Shown in pieces: positions 20,876 to 33,200 of a stretch of 64,000 bases of DNA. The position numbers and the translations under genes were made by a program. Source of the DNA: Bimuria novae-zelandiae CBS 107.79 (taxonomy: Eukaryota > Ascomycota > Dothideomycetes > Pleosporales > Didymosphaeriaceae); the NCBI GenBank assembly GCA_010015655.1, contig ML976777.1, forward strand, positions 63,931 through 127,930, in the 5' to 3' direction. The notes under the pieces are model-generated. The model saw only the letters and a list, made by a program, of their open reading frames with translations, did no database searches and was not told the DNA's origin. How positions within the stretch are numbered: the first letter of the stretch is position 1; the number at the start of each line of letters is the position of its first letter.

Positions 20876-21427
20876 TCACGCAAGATCCCTCCGCATCCCT
20901 CCCGCGGATCTATTACACTGCGGTACAAAGATACCCAAATCATACAACCAAGCACCACTGTTAAACTCCGAATAAACCGTATCTATCAAAAACGGTTCCT
21001 CTCCCCGTTTACCAACATACTCCGTCTCTAGCACAATAATCCCCGTAACCTGCTGCGCCGGCTCAACGAAACCCGGTTGGCTCGACCTCCAGCGCAACGT
21101 CACCGCCTCGCAATTATGCCAGACTTTCAAAATCTCAAAAGGGATAGTTGGCTGTGTGCCTTGCGCCGCCTTGAACTCCTCGAGGGAAGAGAAAGTCGGG
21201 GATCCGAGCGGTTTGGGCCCGTTGGGGCAGCCGCCGTTCATGAGCTCGTTCACGCCGTCGGAGTAGTCGACGAAGTTGGGAGAGAAGACGCGGTCGGCGG
21301 TCGCGTTGGTGTAGTCGGTGATGGTGCTGCGGAAGTTGAGGGCGACGCGCATGGCGGCTTTGTTGGTGAGGCATTTTGATGCCGTGGCACCGAGAGTAAA
21401 GGCGATTGAGAGGAGAGCGCTACGCAT
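20876..21427 (-). CDS. Small secreted NTF2/SnoaL-like domain protein
   Basis: A single exon of 183 residues. The N-terminus (MRSALLSIAFTLGATAS) is a signal peptide with a likely cut after residue 17-20. The mature part has a cystatin/NTF2-like pattern: an N-terminal helical stretch, then DRVFSPNFVDYSDGVNELM, and beta-rich segments (EILKVWHNCEAVTLRW; GIIVLETEYVG; LIDTVYSEFNSGAWLYDLG). A secreted NTF2-like family of this size is common in plant-associated ascomycetes; function is generally unknown. It has four cysteines in the mature part. The gene appears intact, unlike its left neighbours. The fold assignment is by pattern only. Confidence 0.7.
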   Translation of the reverse strand: MRSALLSIAFTLGATASKCLTNKAAMRVALNFRSTITDYTNATADRVFSPNFVDYSDGVNELMNGGCPNGPKPLGSPTFSSLEEFKAAQGTQPTIPFEILKVWHNCEAVTLRWRSSQPGFVEPAQQVTGIIVLETEYVGKRGEEPFLIDTVYSEFNSGAWLYDLGIFVPQCNRSAGGMRRDLA

Positions 21428-22242
21428 TTTGACCGGATTTTTCAGATGGAAAATAATGCCTCAGGTGCAGGAGATACAGGGAATGTGGGAAGTGGAGGGA
21501 ACCAGGCCGGGACGTGTTTTGAAGCGTCTTTTCCCGTGCGTGTGGGTAATTGTGGCGGAGATCGCTCTATATACCTGGTACCAAGTACTCCGACACGATG
21601 GCGCTGATGATGCGATTGGCGACTCACTGTGGCTTGAGCTATAGTGACGGTGCCTCCTCCTTCACTTGGGTCTACAAGCCAACCGTCAGCGTAAGGTGGC
21701 AGCCAGAACAAAAGCGAGCGTTCATTCACGGTGGGAAGTGGGTGAGGAACTGAGCCTAGAACTAGCTGACGCTTGGCCCTGGAAACTCAGCCATGCAAGA
21801 CTCTCATGAGAAAATCATACGGTGGCCTATGTTACTGCCCTGTTCAGGTGGGGCTAACTGCAGAGTCAGGACATGTACGGTATGTGTGGGGGCCGTTTAC
21901 AGACCCGCCATTGAATGCAGCTCATACAGTACGCAATAGGACAGTAAGACACATCAAAACTGACTGGTAGGCCCGACACAATCCAAATGAATCGATTCAT
22001 CTGAAAATTAAGCTTGCACTTCTTTGACAGGCTCTTTGGTCCCACATCGTTGAACAGTGCTGGATGAATGCGGCTAGCGTTGTCTCGTGACATCGCGTTT
22101 TCGGGAAGCCGCGCGGGGACCATCGCGCCTTCCCAAGGACTTCGTCCCGCCTACACGCTGTGATGGCCTCGTTGATGCTTTTACACTACCCTGACATCAA
22201 CTCCCAATATTCTCCGCCTAGAACGATCATGTCCGTAGCAAG
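21428..22242. other. Intergenic between divergent genes
   Basis: This is an 815-bp spacer between the secreted protein gene (minus) and an unrecognised gene (plus). Short frames on both strands have no features. It must hold both promoters. Confidence 0.5.
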
Positions 22243-23463
22243 ATGCCCCTACATACGCCTTCGCCGCACCGCTTCTTAGCACCTGCCCCGCCGTTGGCGC
22301 AGAAGCCGAAAGCGAAGCCGCAGTCAGGCCTCCGCCACGCCGCGTTGACCCAGACCCCAAAGCACTCTGTCTTTGCGTCGCGACAGAGACACGATGAAGC
22401 GGATGGACCGAGGCGCGTGACGCCTGCGAAGCGATTTGTATTGCCGCCACCATCATCCAGAACACCAAATATCGGAGAGGGAAGGAGACCGAGGGGCCAA
22501 GTCGACGATGCATTCAGGACCCCGCAAGCGACACCGAGACCTAAGCCGAAGTTTAGCAAAGTCGAAAGCATCGACACCACCTCCCCGTCGTCCTCGGCAA
22601 ATACCGAGGCCCGCAATGGCTTCGATGTCATACAGACAGTGGAACAGTCTTCCATATTCGCACAAGACGAAGGCCGGGAAGGGGAAGACGAAGAGGATGA
22701 GATCCTTTTCGTCACGGAAGAGCGCAACAAGCGACGTCGTGTGTCGCTCGAACCTCCCACTTCTCCGACACACCTTCCGTCGCCACACCGGCATTACTCG
22801 CCGCAGATAGCCTCGCCCATATCGCACCGCTTCAAGCTCCCAACGCCTCGAGCCACCGTCTTTGACAACACCTCCACGCCTGCGACTGACCGCCAGACCA
22901 GTTCACGTCCCCACTTCATCCTGCCGCACACCTCGCCATCCCTAACTAAGTCCGCCGTTCCGCTCCCCGAAACCTTCTCTCCTAGCCGCAAGAGCGGGAG
23001 GTACATGCCGAATGGCATGGCTGCCACGCTGCAATCGTGGATCCACGAGGCGGCGAGTACGGGCTACACGGCAACAACCAGCACGGCCGTGGTGTGGGGC
23101 AGGGACAAGGAGGATGGCGTCAAGATGAGAGTGAGAGTTCTCAGTGTGATGGGTGCTCGAGGTGGTGACGAAGCGGAGGTGGAGTGCTGGCCCGCCGGGG
23201 TAGCTTTCGTGCGTGGTGCAACCGACGCGAGCTTGTACAATGCGTCCAGAGCCTCGAGTTTGACCCAACCTGAAGAAGATCGTCACGGTCATGCGGAGGT
23301 GAAGATCATGCTCGCGGGACAAGGTGGAGCTCGTGGAAAGGGGGGTGTGCGAATAAGAGTTGGAGATATTGTTGGCGTAAGAGCGCCCATCTGGGACGTC
23401 CGCATTGGTACCGGTGAGCAACCCGAGAGGTGGCTCGTTGGCGTGGAGTGGGTTATTCTATAA
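22243..23463 (+). CDS. Unrecognised protein, disordered N-terminus and conserved-looking C-terminal domain
   Basis: A single exon of 406 residues. The first 250 residues are Pro/Ser/Thr/Arg-rich and probably disordered, with an acidic patch (EGREGEDEEDEILFV) followed by a basic KRRR cluster that could serve as a nuclear localisation signal. The C-terminal part (from about 255) looks folded: YMPNGMAATLQSWIHEA, a beta-like VKMRVRVLSVMG, VECWPAGVAFVRG, and the end VRIRVGDIVGVRAPIWDV then WLVGVEWVIL. Alternating beta patterns with a GD-V-G-V turn suggest an OB-like barrel, but that is an inference. I do not recognise the family. Confidence 0.65.
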   Translation: MPLHTPSPHRFLAPAPPLAQKPKAKPQSGLRHAALTQTPKHSVFASRQRHDEADGPRRVTPAKRFVLPPPSSRTPNIGEGRRPRGQVDDAFRTPQATPRPKPKFSKVESIDTTSPSSSANTEARNGFDVIQTVEQSSIFAQDEGREGEDEEDEILFVTEERNKRRRVSLEPPTSPTHLPSPHRHYSPQIASPISHRFKLPTPRATVFDNTSTPATDRQTSSRPHFILPHTSPSLTKSAVPLPETFSPSRKSGRYMPNGMAATLQSWIHEAASTGYTATTSTAVVWGRDKEDGVKMRVRVLSVMGARGGDEAEVECWPAGVAFVRGATDASLYNASRASSLTQPEEDRHGHAEVKIMLAGQGGARGKGGVRIRVGDIVGVRAPIWDVRIGTGEQPERWLVGVEWVIL

Positions 23464-24172
23464 CGGGAGGAATTGAGAACGTATCATACCGACCCAACTG
23501 ATTCGCGGACGGGAAATAGTGGTTGGCAGGAACCTAGTAGGTTGGCACCATGCGATACCGGCGAGAGACGCTTTATAGTCAGGACCACTCCAAGCCGCGT
23601 GATATGTCAGTCGAAGGGGCCGTTTCCTAGGCCTTCGTCTTCAAGGAATGCGACGAAATCACCAGGCTGGGGCAGACGAAGATTTCGCAGCAATGCTCAC
23701 CAGACCTCGTGTCACTATGACTATCATATATTGTATCCAAGCAGCGGGACCCTTGTGACGGGCTGTCACAAACCGGCACGATAAGCTTTAAATTTAGGAC
23801 GCACACCGTTGGAAAACTCCCGCCGCTTGTTGAGGGACGAACCTGGAGGACCAACAGGAGAATCCGCAGTTAGGAGAGCTTTTTTCCAATCCTCCTCCCA
23901 AGATTCGGCACTACCACTGCACATGATATGGTTCGCGCGTGGTTGTGAGGACACTGGTTCCATGGATGTAGGTATCCACACCCACTCGATAGGCTGGTGC
24001 CGCGGAAGCGTCTTTCTCATCCCGCACGTAACGCCCACTGCCAGATGTTCTCTCTATCCCCAGCAAGCACCGTTACAAGCCGTTGTGAACGCTGCGATCT
24101 TACACTTCATCCTTAGCCACAAGCACGTTGTCAATTCTATCAACCACGAAATCTTTTGAAAACTCGTTTGTT
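23464..24172. other. Intergenic
   Basis: About 700 bp before the next gene. No recognisable gene or repeat is seen. Confidence 0.45.
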
Positions 24173-25402
24173 ATGCGAAGAACTGCCATGCCAAACCCAG
24201 CGGACAACGCGCCTACTAGAAGCCCTTTGCTATCAGGTTCCGGACGCCCTGGCACAGCGGTTGCCTATCCAACACCAACACCTCATCAAATCTACATGCA
24301 GCGCTGCAAGATTTGCCAGCATGTGAGGGAGGCCATCGTTGGCGGGGCATGCTACAGATGCCAGGCCGGGCAAAGAGCGACCGTCCCATCGCCTGAGATT
24401 GCTTCCCCAGGCAAAGTGGAGGTAGAAACAGCGACAGCAATGCAATTGACACAAAGAACGATGGCTCCGCTTCGCCGCACGCAGTTTTCAGGAACCTACA
24501 TCACCGTACCAAAGCACACGATGCAGGATGGCACAATGTACATGCGTCCCTGGGATCTATACCGGATGAAAAATAAAAATCCCAACCAAGCCCTACTCCC
24601 AAGCGCCGTTTTGCTCGTTGCGAGAGCATCGCCGTGTACAGATGCGCGTCAATTGGGATCTTTCGGGCCGCTAACGTTCCATCTGTTGGAGATGACTCAG
24701 AACCGGCCTGCTATCACTTTGACAGGCCCGGAAGACAGCTGTGCGACGATGAATGTTCCCACCTGGGAGGCCACGGGCTTTCTCACATTCCCCACGCTCG
24801 AGCTCGTCATCTCGGTCTCGGAGCTGCCTTCGAACTCGCTCAGGAGATATAGCCCGCACGACGATCACTGCGCCTGCACGACGTGTCAGATCTGGTGGAG
24901 AAGGGGGCATCGCACTTATCTCCAGGTGTCTCGGCCTAATGGTGGAGTGAAGTGGGGATGCCGCAAGCAGTGTATCGCGGGGTGCGAGTGTGGCAAGTGC
25001 TATTGGGCGGCGTGGATGAACCATGAGGCTATGCGGAGACATAACCAGGACCGGGCGCACGAGGCTGAGAACATCGCGCTTGCATTGAGCAAAGCGACGA
25101 CGATCGGAAGCAGCAAATCGAAGAGGCGGAGTGAAGTCCGAGCCATCAGCCCGACGAAGACGTCCATGCTGCCAGCCATCTCCAAGACACGGGGACAGGC
25201 AAATTTGGGTGTGCGAAGTGGTGCGTCGGAAGAAGTTCGGCAGAAGGATTGGGTGCTGTACAGAGGTGCGGAACGTAGTATTCAAGTCCAACCGCATGAG
25301 CAGTTTCATGGACCGCTTTGGAAGATGAAGATGGGCGCAGTGGCTAGAAGAGCCCTTGGCACGAAGGGTACTGGAAGAACGGGTCTGCGAGGCAATGCTT
25401 AG
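24173..25402 (+). CDS. Unrecognised Cys-rich protein
   Basis: A single exon of 409 residues from the ATG at 24173 (a second in-frame ATG follows 15 bases later). Two Cys pairs near residue 45-65 (RCKICQHVRE and ACYRCQAG) could bind a metal. A second Cys/His cluster near residue 235-280 (DDHCACTTCQIWW; WGCRKQCIAGCECGKCYWAAW) is denser. The tail is basic, with a KSKRR motif. The arrangement suggests a zinc-stabilised, possibly nuclear protein, but I cannot name a family. Continuous coding character over 1.2 kb supports it as a real gene. Confidence 0.6.
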   Translation: MRRTAMPNPADNAPTRSPLLSGSGRPGTAVAYPTPTPHQIYMQRCKICQHVREAIVGGACYRCQAGQRATVPSPEIASPGKVEVETATAMQLTQRTMAPLRRTQFSGTYITVPKHTMQDGTMYMRPWDLYRMKNKNPNQALLPSAVLLVARASPCTDARQLGSFGPLTFHLLEMTQNRPAITLTGPEDSCATMNVPTWEATGFLTFPTLELVISVSELPSNSLRRYSPHDDHCACTTCQIWWRRGHRTYLQVSRPNGGVKWGCRKQCIAGCECGKCYWAAWMNHEAMRRHNQDRAHEAENIALALSKATTIGSSKSKRRSEVRAISPTKTSMLPAISKTRGQANLGVRSGASEEVRQKDWVLYRGAERSIQVQPHEQFHGPLWKMKMGAVARRALGTKGTGRTGLRGNA

Positions 25403-27242
25403 CACATTTCAAAAGAGCAGGGTTGGACGTGAGTTCATTGAGCTCACTGAAAAGCACTTCCAGTTATTGATTAACGATGCTATAGAATCGGTATACACGA
25501 AGGTACATGTGTACAGTAGCTTGCTGTAATGGCACCGGATATTCTGTCTGTTTCTGCGGATGGAGCCCTCGCGAGTAATTGGCTGTGGACTTGATCATGT
25601 AGAGTACGGTATGAATAGATCCCACGTGCGCATTTGACTTCCAAGTTTCCTGCTCGGAACAGCAAGCTGTGGATCACACTAAAGCTCCGATACTGACTCT
25701 GATGTTCGGAGCCCGATCCCTCAAGTAGCAACGAGATCGGTGTGCAATTCTCGCTAAGGAACCATCTTCTCTCTGAATTTCGCACGTCCCGTCGCAAGAA
25801 TTCTTGAGATTGCAAGTAGGACACAAAAATCTCCCTTGTCAATTCGACACGAATATCGCGGGAGATTGGGCTGTCGTGCACTCTGACACTCTGACGTGAC
25901 ATTCCGCGCTTGCTCGAATAGGTATAGACAGCCGCATGCAAGGCGAGTTCCGACCTCTGACTTTGATCGACGGCAGCGAGCACACACGGACTACGCCATC
26001 CTCACGTATTTTGAGAGCGGATAGGACTGCTCCGTGAACTATAATGATCTTTGATTCGCACTCGTATGTGCAGGTCTACTCGGCGTCGACTGTTGGGATC
26101 ATCAACGCCATTGCCACATGGTCAGGCACTGAGGTTGGGACACGTTCGCTGACGGCATTCGTCGCCAGCCGTATCAGTAACAATTCTTGATAGCCGCTGC
26201 AAATTGCGTCTGCATCTCGATGACTGGATGCACGTCACCCGTGAGGGGGCCGTGGATAGATTGCGGGTGGGTGCAGCACGATCGAGGACAGCGAGCGCCC
26301 TGCCAGCACGATTGTTCTGTTGTACAGCGCAGCTTCGAGTATGCAGTGCAGGCGCCCGACATTTTTTCGTCCCATGTTGCGCCGAGACGATGAGGAACTT
26401 AAGGTTCTTCGGGTCGCCCCGAGGAAGGCGCAACCGAGGCCGACCCTTGGCCCATTCACTTTGTTTTCCCGTCGCCACGTCACTCTACCACTTCGTCACT
26501 TTTTTTTTTTTCACTTATCCACTTCTGCTAGACGCATGCCCCTGCATCGCCGGCCGCTCTTGGAGCCCGACTGTGTCAGGATGGTGTCGCTTTTTGACCA
26601 CGGTCCCTCGCTCGCGGCCGCGCGGGAGCCCAGCCTAAGGACCGTTGGGAGTTGACCACGAACTCTATATCGCGACCAACTAGAAAATCGGTACCATGCA
26701 GCTAACACGCAGCGTGGGACACAGCCAATTGCCTCAGACCGTGCACGCCAAACACCCACTTTCCGGCCTTCTAATTCTCTCGTCTCACCGGATCGAGTCG
26801 CCTTGACGTGGCTCCAATGACAACAGGCCAAGCCTCGTCTTCCAAATTCACCACTGTGCGGTCACGGGACTGCCAGCGTGAGGCTTCCGAACTGTTTCGA
26901 CTACCTGCGTGAGGCATGCACCCTACCTACCTTACGCACTGTTGCCAATTCGTCTGCGTGACTATCGGTCTGCAATTCCCTCACTCACACGTTACAGGCT
27001 GCTCCTCTCGCAGCCCCATTGAGCCACGACAGTCCCCATACACATGCTGATTTCTGCATCGTTTCTCATTCGCTTCCCCACAGTCCAATCCCGCATCCCA
27101 CGTTTTATGTCGCCATTGCGCATCTTCTGCTGTCGATTCCACCCGCAATGGCTCGGGAAAGCCATCCAGTATAGCTAGCAAGTAGCACAAGTTATCACAT
27201 CTTTGGACGCCTGCGCAGCGCAATCCAACTCTCTGTCCAACA
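25403..27242. other. Long spacer before the giant repeat-protein gene
   Basis: There are 1.8 kb with no gene I can support. A 167-codon minus-strand frame at 25480-25983 lacks domain features. A T-run at 26502-26514 and CT-rich DNA with many CCCT/CACT words further right fit a promoter and 5' leader for the downstream gene. Confidence 0.45.
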
Positions 27243-30200
27243 ATGCGCCAGTTTACTCATGTCTCGATCTCGCCGTGGGCAGACCCCTACTCCTCGGGGC
27301 CCGATGCCGGCAAGAACCTCTATGCACCCGCCAGTTCACAGCAGCCGGTATATCGGCGAATAGTACTTCCTCCCGCACCCATCTTCTATCATCCGGGCGT
27401 CGAACAGGTCGTTGGGGAAGAGAGCGATGACGATGAAGCCGAAGAGGGTACGTAGTGGTGATGGAGCGCTTGTTCAGCTGTTCCACTAATACTAGGAAGG
27501 ACAATCCGGGGTAGCCCTTGATGATCCCATAGAAGAGGCTACAGAGACACCTCCACCCACAGCGCCCGAAGCACCACCTGTACCCGAGCCGCCGAGCGAA
27601 GGTGTCCCAGAGGGTGCACCAGCGGATCAACCAACCAGTTCCGATCCACCGGTTGACACAGTCCCTGAGGCAAGCACAAGTACGGATGAAGCAGCTGCGC
27701 AACCTGAAGACCAGGAAGGGACGTTGGATGCTGGGGCAGATAATGCCGGCGACGATGCCAAGCCTGAAGATGTCAAAGACGAACCGCCTGGAGGAGATGC
27801 CGGCGATGTAGAGACCGTGCCCTCGCCTACCGACACAGATGCCTCACCACCTGCAGCAGAAGACCCTAGTCCGACTGAGGATGTAACGGATAAGGTCGAA
27901 GCACCTGTGGAAGACAGTCCTGCTGCACCACCACCCGAGCCCGAGGCTCCAGAACCTGAGCCCCCAGAGCCACAGGCCGTTCAGGAAGAGGCCGTGACGC
28001 CCATCGAAACCGACAAGGCTGCACCAGTGCCTCCCATTGACACAAATCAAGAGCCTGCCGAGAAGAGTGGTGAGTCCGAGGAGGCTGCTCAAGAGCCCCC
28101 AATGTCCCCGAGTACAAAGTCTGTGCATTTCTCCCCTGACGTTAAAGATCCAGACGCCGCTAGCATTGGCAGCAAGAAGAAGAGTATCGCCAAGAAGATT
28201 GGCAAAGGCAAGGCCACTGGTTTCGTTCGGATCAGAGACCCTGTTCCGGTTCGACCTTCGTCTCCAAAAGAGGAGAAGAAGCCCGCGAAGGACGACAAGA
28301 AGAAACCTGGCAAGGACAGCAAGAAGAAGGAGAAGACTTCGAGTGCCCCCAAAGAGGAACATGCACCTGTCGATAAGGGCACCCCACCGCCTGCATCTTC
28401 AAAGAAGAAGCTCAGCAAGGCAGAAGAGCGCAAGAAGAAGAAGCACGATGAGAAGGACAAGAAGTCCAAAGGCAAGAAAGGTCGGAAGGGCAGCGATGCT
28501 TCTCACTCAGAGGATGGCCATGCACTTGATGGTGATAACGCATCCGAAGCACACGACAGCTCCGTCGCCGAGTCCACTGCGCCGCCGCCCTCAGGGGATG
28601 TGCAACAAGCGCCTGAGGCTCTAGAAGAGCCGACCGCTGAACCCACTACTAATGCCCAACCTGAAGAGGGTGCTAATGTTCCTCCCGAAGAGAGCCAAAA
28701 ACCCACCGAGGTACCAGGTGAGCCTGCCGTCGACCCACCTGTTGATCAGCAGCCAGAAGAGTGTCCAACCGAGGCGAATCCGACAGGCGAAGAAGGCCCA
28801 GCTGCGGACGACGGTCCTCCCTCGGAGGAGAGCGGGGCCGCAGAGGAGGTCACAGCGGCACAGGAAGACACGCCTGTTGAAGAGAACGTCGAGCCGGCGG
28901 AGAGCGAGGCGCTAGAAGAAAGTGCACCGCTAGCTGAGAGCGCCTCCACAGAAGACAGTGCGCCTGCAGAATACAATGTACCCGCAGATGAAAATGCACC
29001 GGCCGAGGGTGCTGAAACTGCATCAGTGGAAGCCAGCGCACCCGCAGACGAAAGTACTCCCACAGACAAAAATGCACCCACAGGCGAGAGTTCACATGTA
29101 GACGAAAGTGTACCTGTAGACGAGAGTGCACCCGCAGACGACAGTGTACCCGCAGAAGACACTGCACCCGCAGAAGATACTCAACCCGCAGAAGATACTC
29201 AACCCGCAGAAGATACTCAACCCGCAGAAGATACTCAACCCGCAGAAGATAGTGCACCCGGAGATGAACCTGCCCAAGCGGATGACGGTGTAACGGAAAG
29301 CGACGGCCAACCGTCCGAAGACAGCGTGCCGGCCAACGAAAGTGCTTCTGTCGTGGACACTACCTCTGCCCCCGCCGACGATCCTCCTACCGAAGTCGCG
29401 GTATCAGACTCGAGTACAGTAGAGACTGTGACTGCAGAACCTGGTGAGCCTGTAGAAACCCCCAAGGAAGAGGCCCTGCCAGACAGCCCCCCGGGCGACG
29501 AGAATTCATGCGTGGAGCAGCCGTCCCAAGAGGTTGATCATCAAGAAAGAATGCCCAAAGACAATGTTCCTATGGAGTCTTCGCCCGAAGAAGTCTCTGA
29601 CGAAGCGCAAGCGGGTGAGGTGAATGTTGCTGAGGAGAGCGACCCTGTGGAGCGTCAGTCTTCTGATGTGGCAGAGGTACAAGAAGGTGACCCAGAAGAG
29701 AATCAGTCTGAAGTTTCGCCGCCAGATGAAGCTCTTCCTGCAGCGGAGGCTACCTCTGAGGAGTCCCACGATGTCGCTGTGATTGTCCCAGAAGATTCTG
29801 AAGGTGCAGTCGCAGAGGCGGAGACTCAAAGTGATGCCACGGTGGCAAGTGAGGCTGATATCGACGAAGCCCAAGGAACTAGCACCACTGATGTACCTTC
29901 GGAGCAATCCGCACCAGAGGCATTGGAAATGGTTCTGGAGAAGCCTGTCGCTGAGGCTCCAGCAAGTCCAGATGAGCTGACCGATGCGACACCATTAGAG
30001 GCAACGAGCGAGGTATTGGAAGGTCCACCAGGTCACCCGAATGATGCCTCGACAAACGTCGAGGCTGAGGCCGCCACTGAAGTGGTAGCTCACGATGGGG
30101 ACAATGACCCAAATGAAGAGCCCGCCGACGAGGATCTTGTCAGTGCTGACGGTACCGTGAACGAGGACGCTGTCGTGGATCAGCCCGGCTTTGACGACCA

Positions 30201-33200
30201 TGCTCAAGACGAGGGAGCGCTACCCGCGCTTGTTGAATACGCGCACGATGCCGATGATGCTGCTGATTCTCCAATCGAAGAAATCAGTGCAAGTCCTGCT
30301 GACCATAACGATGAAGAAGCCGCCTGTTTGAACGACCTTGACAACGTAGCTGAAGAGTCGGTAGTCCCATATGAGCCTGACACTCAAGGTGAAGCTTCAA
30401 AAGACGAACCTCCTTCAGCAGCAGATGTTTCACAAACTGAGAATGAGCCTACCGCAACCGACCAGCCATGCACCGAAAATGAGCCTACCGCAGACAGTGA
30501 ACCCACAGGAAGTGCCGACGGTCCATTGGAACCTCCGATCAACGTCAACGAGGCTGAGGACGCCGACGAGGGTGAAGCGGCAGCATCGGAAGAGCCCACG
30601 GGATCGGAAGAGGTCGCAGAATCGGAAGAGTCCACAGCATCAGAAGAGCCCACAGCATCGGAAGAGCCTACAGCATCGGAAGAGGCCACAGCATCGGAAG
30701 AGCCCGCAGCATCGGAAGAGCCCGCAGCATCGAAAGAGCCCACAGCATCGGAAGAGCCCGCAGCATCGGAAGAGCCNNNNNNNNNNNNNNNNNNNNNNNN
30801 NNNNNNNNNNNNNNNNNNNNNNNNNNNNNNNNNNNNNNNNNNNNNNNNNNNNNNNNNNNNNNNNNNNNNNNCCACAGCATCGGAAGAGCCCGCAGCATCG
30901 GAAGAGCCCGCAGCATCGAAAGAGCCCACAGCATCGGAAGAGCCCGCAGCATCGGAAGAGCCTGCAGTCCCAGAAGAGCCCAAAGCCGCGGAGGAGCCCA
31001 AAGCAGCGGAGGAGCCCAAAGCAGCGGAGGAGCTCGAGGCAGTCGGCGAGCCTGAAGCACCGGCTGAGGTTGTAGCGACGAACGCGTCAATGTCAGCAGA
31101 CGAATCTGACCTTGGTGTATCTGCGTCAGCAGATAAACCCACGGGAGAGAGCAAACCTCCAGTAATCGAACACGAACCGGCCGCAGAAAGCATTCCAAAC
31201 CCTGCTGATCTTGCTATTGTCGAGAAGATCCTGAGAGCTCAATCAACAGCGAATGAAGAGTCCGAAGCCCTCGAGCCAGCAACAGCAACGTCCGAAGTTG
31301 CCCCAGCAGAGGCCTCGAACAATGAAGATTCTGCTGACATAGGCGACTCAGGCGGTTGGAACGAGGAATCTAGCGTTGATCTCAGTCTTACTACAGGGAC
31401 TAATGAAGCTAATGCTGATGTTGCGGATTCCCACGGAACGCAACAGGCCGGAGACGCAAGCCCAGAAAACGCACCAAACGTCATTGATAGCGGTGGAGAG
31501 ACACAGGCAGATGCACAAAACGAACCCTCAGAAGCCGAGCTTTCCAGTAATGAGGTAGTTGATGCCGGCGAAGACACAGCCGTGCAAGACGATGGACAGA
31601 CTGGGCCAGAGCCGCATGAAAAAATGCCTCTGGAAGGCTCGGACACCAAGGACCTGAACGAGCTTGATTCGGAAATAGGTAGTTCTACTTCAACACCAAC
31701 TGAGGTCGACTCGCCTCCGAGCACTTCAGATCCGGAGGCACGTGCTTCACATGATGAGCTCAGCGAGGCAACATCAGATTCCAGTCAAGGTGAGCTTCCT
31801 GGTAAAACGGAGGACGTTGGGAGCGAAGAGTCCCTCGTTGCACCCGACCTGGAGCGCGCGACAACGCAAGAAACCACCACGGTTGGCGAAATGACAAGTT
31901 TTCCGAACGAGGTACCCGCTAAGAAAGACCCTGAAGAAAATACAGACGGGGTACCAGATCCAGAGACCGTGCCTCAAGACCAACCTCATCATGATCATGA
32001 TGATCCAGATGAACCCGATGACAACACTGGCGTAGATGCAACGCCAGAAGCTCCGACCGTGGAAGGTGACAACATCGACTGTCACGAGCCTGTGTGCCAG
32101 CCGGGCGACACGATCTGTGCCTCGGTATCCGATGGTGACATCGCAGCTGAAGATGCGGTGAAAGATGTTGATGAGGCTATAGACTCTGGAAAAGCTGCTG
32201 TAGACCCTGACGAGAGCCAGGCTATCGAAGAACACTCTAAGGTGAATCAGGAAGAGGACAGTGCCGTTGTGTCAAATCTTCATGTTCCCTCAGATGCGCC
32301 TGCGAACGAACCATCAGCACAGGAATCCACTGATAGCGCCGTATCAGAAGAAGCTCCCGAAAATGTTGAATCCGTATCTGACCCTGCCGCTGCTGACAGC
32401 GCGGAGGCTGCTAGCGAGAGCCACGCTGGGGAGGTTGGACCCCTGGACACGGATGCAAGTTCTGATCTTCTCAACTCTACAAGCACAACTAGTAGTAGCG
32501 GTGGCCCGGAAGTCAAGGACAGCGCTGAGACAGATGTGACTAACCTACCACTGGAAGACCTTGGTAAGAGTTTTCCCTTTCTATTCATCACATGTTTCAG
32601 GGCTTGTTTGCCACTACTTAGCGTTCGACTAACCATAGAATAGAAGGCGATGCAGAAGGCGTCCCTCCCAATGATGCGCAGGACAACGCGGCGAACGAAT
32701 CAGAGGAGCTGAACGCGCCCGAAACAGAAGCTGTTGATGACAATGTCGAGAGACAAGAAAGCGAGGCTATGGACAATGGCTCCTCACCAGACCCGGAAAC
32801 AAATATGTCGACGGATGGTGAGCCACAAGCGTCTTCGGAACAAGAGACTTCACAAGTTGCGGCAGATGCGGAAGGTGTCGGTGAGCCAGAATCTCCAGAA
32901 CAGGACAATGGTGGAGGGACCCAGCAACTAGCGACGGATGAGGCTGCTGTGGTGCAAGCATCGGATGCGGTGATTGTGAAGCCTGCGTCTCAAGAATCCG
33001 TACCTGAATCTCTCGATCAAAGTGGTGAACTCGATCCTGCTCCAGATGCGTCGCAGGAGCTTGAAGGACCCGAGCAGCCGGAACTCAACGACGAACCACC
33101 TGACGAACCGCTCCCCTCCGAGGAGGGCCAACCTCCGGGCGAAGCGAACGTAGCTGCTGAGGATGTTACTAAGGCACAAGACCCAATTGCCGAAGCGCCC

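Noticed and set aside
21135..21374. Arg/His-rich minus-strand frame overlapping the secreted protein gene
   Set aside because: Out-of-frame shadow of the NTF2-like gene on the same strand.
25480..25983. 167-codon minus-strand frame
   Set aside because: No domain, no neighbour support and weak coding character; kept as intergenic.
28850..29310. Possible CRISPR-like or minisatellite array
   Set aside because: The repeats are in-frame codon repeats of a eukaryotic gene, without spacers.
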